This document shows positions 63,479 to 64,000 of a DNA stretch of 64,000 nucleotides, in pieces; positions within the stretch are counted from its first letter, which is position 1, and each line of letters starts with the position of its first letter. The position numbers and the translations under genes were made by a program. Location: the NCBI RefSeq assembly GCF_923079645.1, contig NZ_CAKLPY010000001.1, positions 1,570,001-1,634,000 on the forward strand, in the 5' to 3' direction. The notes under the pieces are model-generated. The model did not search any database, was not told where the DNA came from, and saw nothing but the letters and a program-made list of their open reading frames with translations. Source of the DNA: Emticicia aquatica. GTDB taxonomy: Bacteria; Bacteroidota; Bacteroidia; Cytophagales; Spirosomataceae.

Positions 63479-64000
63479 TTAGAATTGAAAATAAATAAAT
63501 TGTGCAGGCTTGTCAAAAACGCCTAAAATAAAAAACAACATGATAAAAACATAATATACTGCCCAACGAATAACTGGCGATTTTGTAGCAATTAGCTGGC
63601 GAATACTTTTATCTCTTTGGATATAATGGACGATTTCCATGAAAATAATCAGTCCAACGGCAAGACAGAACTCAAAAATTGTAAATCCAAGAAATACATT
63701 TTGCGAAACATAATCAAAATTTAAAAGCTCACTAAATGTTGGAAGATTTGTGAATAGATGACTCACCAAATGCCAACACCAACTCATTTCAAGATAACTT
63801 GCTCTAAAAAATATCCATGCAAAAGCTACCAAAACAAAAGTAATTGATATTTGAATAGTTTTAAATACGAAAGGAAATTTTGTCAATTGTAGCTTTTCAT
63901 TGATAAAACTACGTGGTTTTTGTGTTACAACTGCTCCAATTAAATATAATCCGTGCAATGCTCCCCAAATAATGTAATTCCAATTGGCTCCATGCCACAA
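63479..64000 (-). CDS. MBOAT-family membrane O-acyltransferase, C-terminal part (5' end outside window)
   Basis: The frame runs off the right edge; 173 residues are visible. The leading TTG at the boundary is an internal Leu codon. The active-site motif of the AlgI/DltB branch is right at the edge: WHGANWNYIIWGALHGLYL with the catalytic His. Three to four more helices follow, and the protein ends in the typical FIYFQF. AlgI-like MBOAT proteins pass acyl (usually acetyl) groups across the membrane to a polysaccharide or teichoic acid. The partner (AlgJ/AlgX-like) would be to the right or elsewhere. With the WecA-like and WcaF-like genes it suggests surface polysaccharide decoration (inference). 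Confidence 0.88.
   Translation of the reverse strand: MWHGANWNYIIWGALHGLYLIGAVVTQKPRSFINEKLQLTKFPFVFKTIQISITFVLVAFAWIFFRASYLEMSWCWHLVSHLFTNLPTFSELLNFDYVSQNVFLGFTIFEFCLAVGLIIFMEIVHYIQRDKSIRQLIATKSPVIRWAVYYVFIMLFFILGVFDKPAQFIYFQF

Noticed and set aside
1..64000. CRISPR arrays, IS elements, rRNA and ordinary tRNA genes
   Set aside because: Looked for by eye on both strands; no regularly spaced repeats, transposase genes or rRNA/tRNA features other than tmRNA were seen.

Overview
The window is AT-rich (about one third G+C by eye) chromosomal DNA from a Bacteroidota bacterium, most likely a member of the Cytophagales. Three things point there. Gliding and type IX secretion genes are present (sprA, gldF). 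There are phylum-typical families such as DUF4199, a two-component hybrid with propeller repeats, a CarboxypepD_reg TonB receptor and a PD40-OmpA protein. Several promoters have the Bacteroidota form TTTG-N20-TAnnTTTG instead of an E. coli-type -35/-10. The genus cannot be named from sequence alone. I see no prophage, IS element, CRISPR array, rRNA or ordinary tRNA. The only RNA gene I can name firmly is ssrA (tmRNA) near 26.4 kb.

Layout. 0-8 kb: 3' part of sprA, gcvH, then a tight cluster of a dihydroorotase-like protein that lacks its metal-binding HxH motif, two DUF4199 membrane proteins, gldF and a PhzF-like isomerase. 8-15.6 kb: queA with a structured leader, ispD, a lipoprotein, an SDR, meaB, an MMPL/RND transporter and ybeY. 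16-20.4 kb: a papain-like protease ending in 30 glutamates encoded by a perfect hexanucleotide repeat, a hydroxyacid dehydrogenase, pdxA, and an orphan tyrosine recombinase with a Lys at its first catalytic Arg position. 20.5-26.7 kb: SSS symporter, DUF1801 protein, HI0933-type flavoprotein, lipoprotein, tex, ssrA. 27-35 kb: a very large hybrid sensor kinase, an amidohydrolase, hisD and hisG. 35-41 kb: a 39-codon candidate small membrane protein, a PD40-OmpA protein, and a 1094-residue secreted protein built from two diverged copies of a long unit. 41-44.5 kb: a small secreted protein, an FMO-type monooxygenase, and a pabC-like/pabB pair, with a candidate small RNA or attenuator upstream. 44.5-57 kb: a two-domain amidohydrolase, TonB receptor, GNAT and methyltransferase pair, HU, histidine kinase, LytTR regulator, a degenerate amidohydrolase and a DUF486 protein. 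57-64 kb: a prephenate dehydrogenase resembling the fungal type, a WcaF-like acetyltransferase, a WecA/TagO-like transferase, guaA, a GalM-like lipoprotein, and the C-terminus of an MBOAT acyltransferase.

Most genes are housekeeping or envelope functions with strong hairpin terminators at transcription-unit ends. Several listed open reading frames start too far upstream. Promoter boxes or terminators lying inside the extension support later ATGs for ybeY, hisG, guaA and the 1094-residue protein. Good candidates for new biology are the poly-Glu protease, the duplicated secreted protein, the 39-residue membrane protein, the small-RNA/attenuator locus upstream of pabB, the pabB-pabC-FMO cluster, the queA leader, the 44-bp palindrome in front of tyrA, and the probable pseudo-enzymes of the amidohydrolase superfamily.
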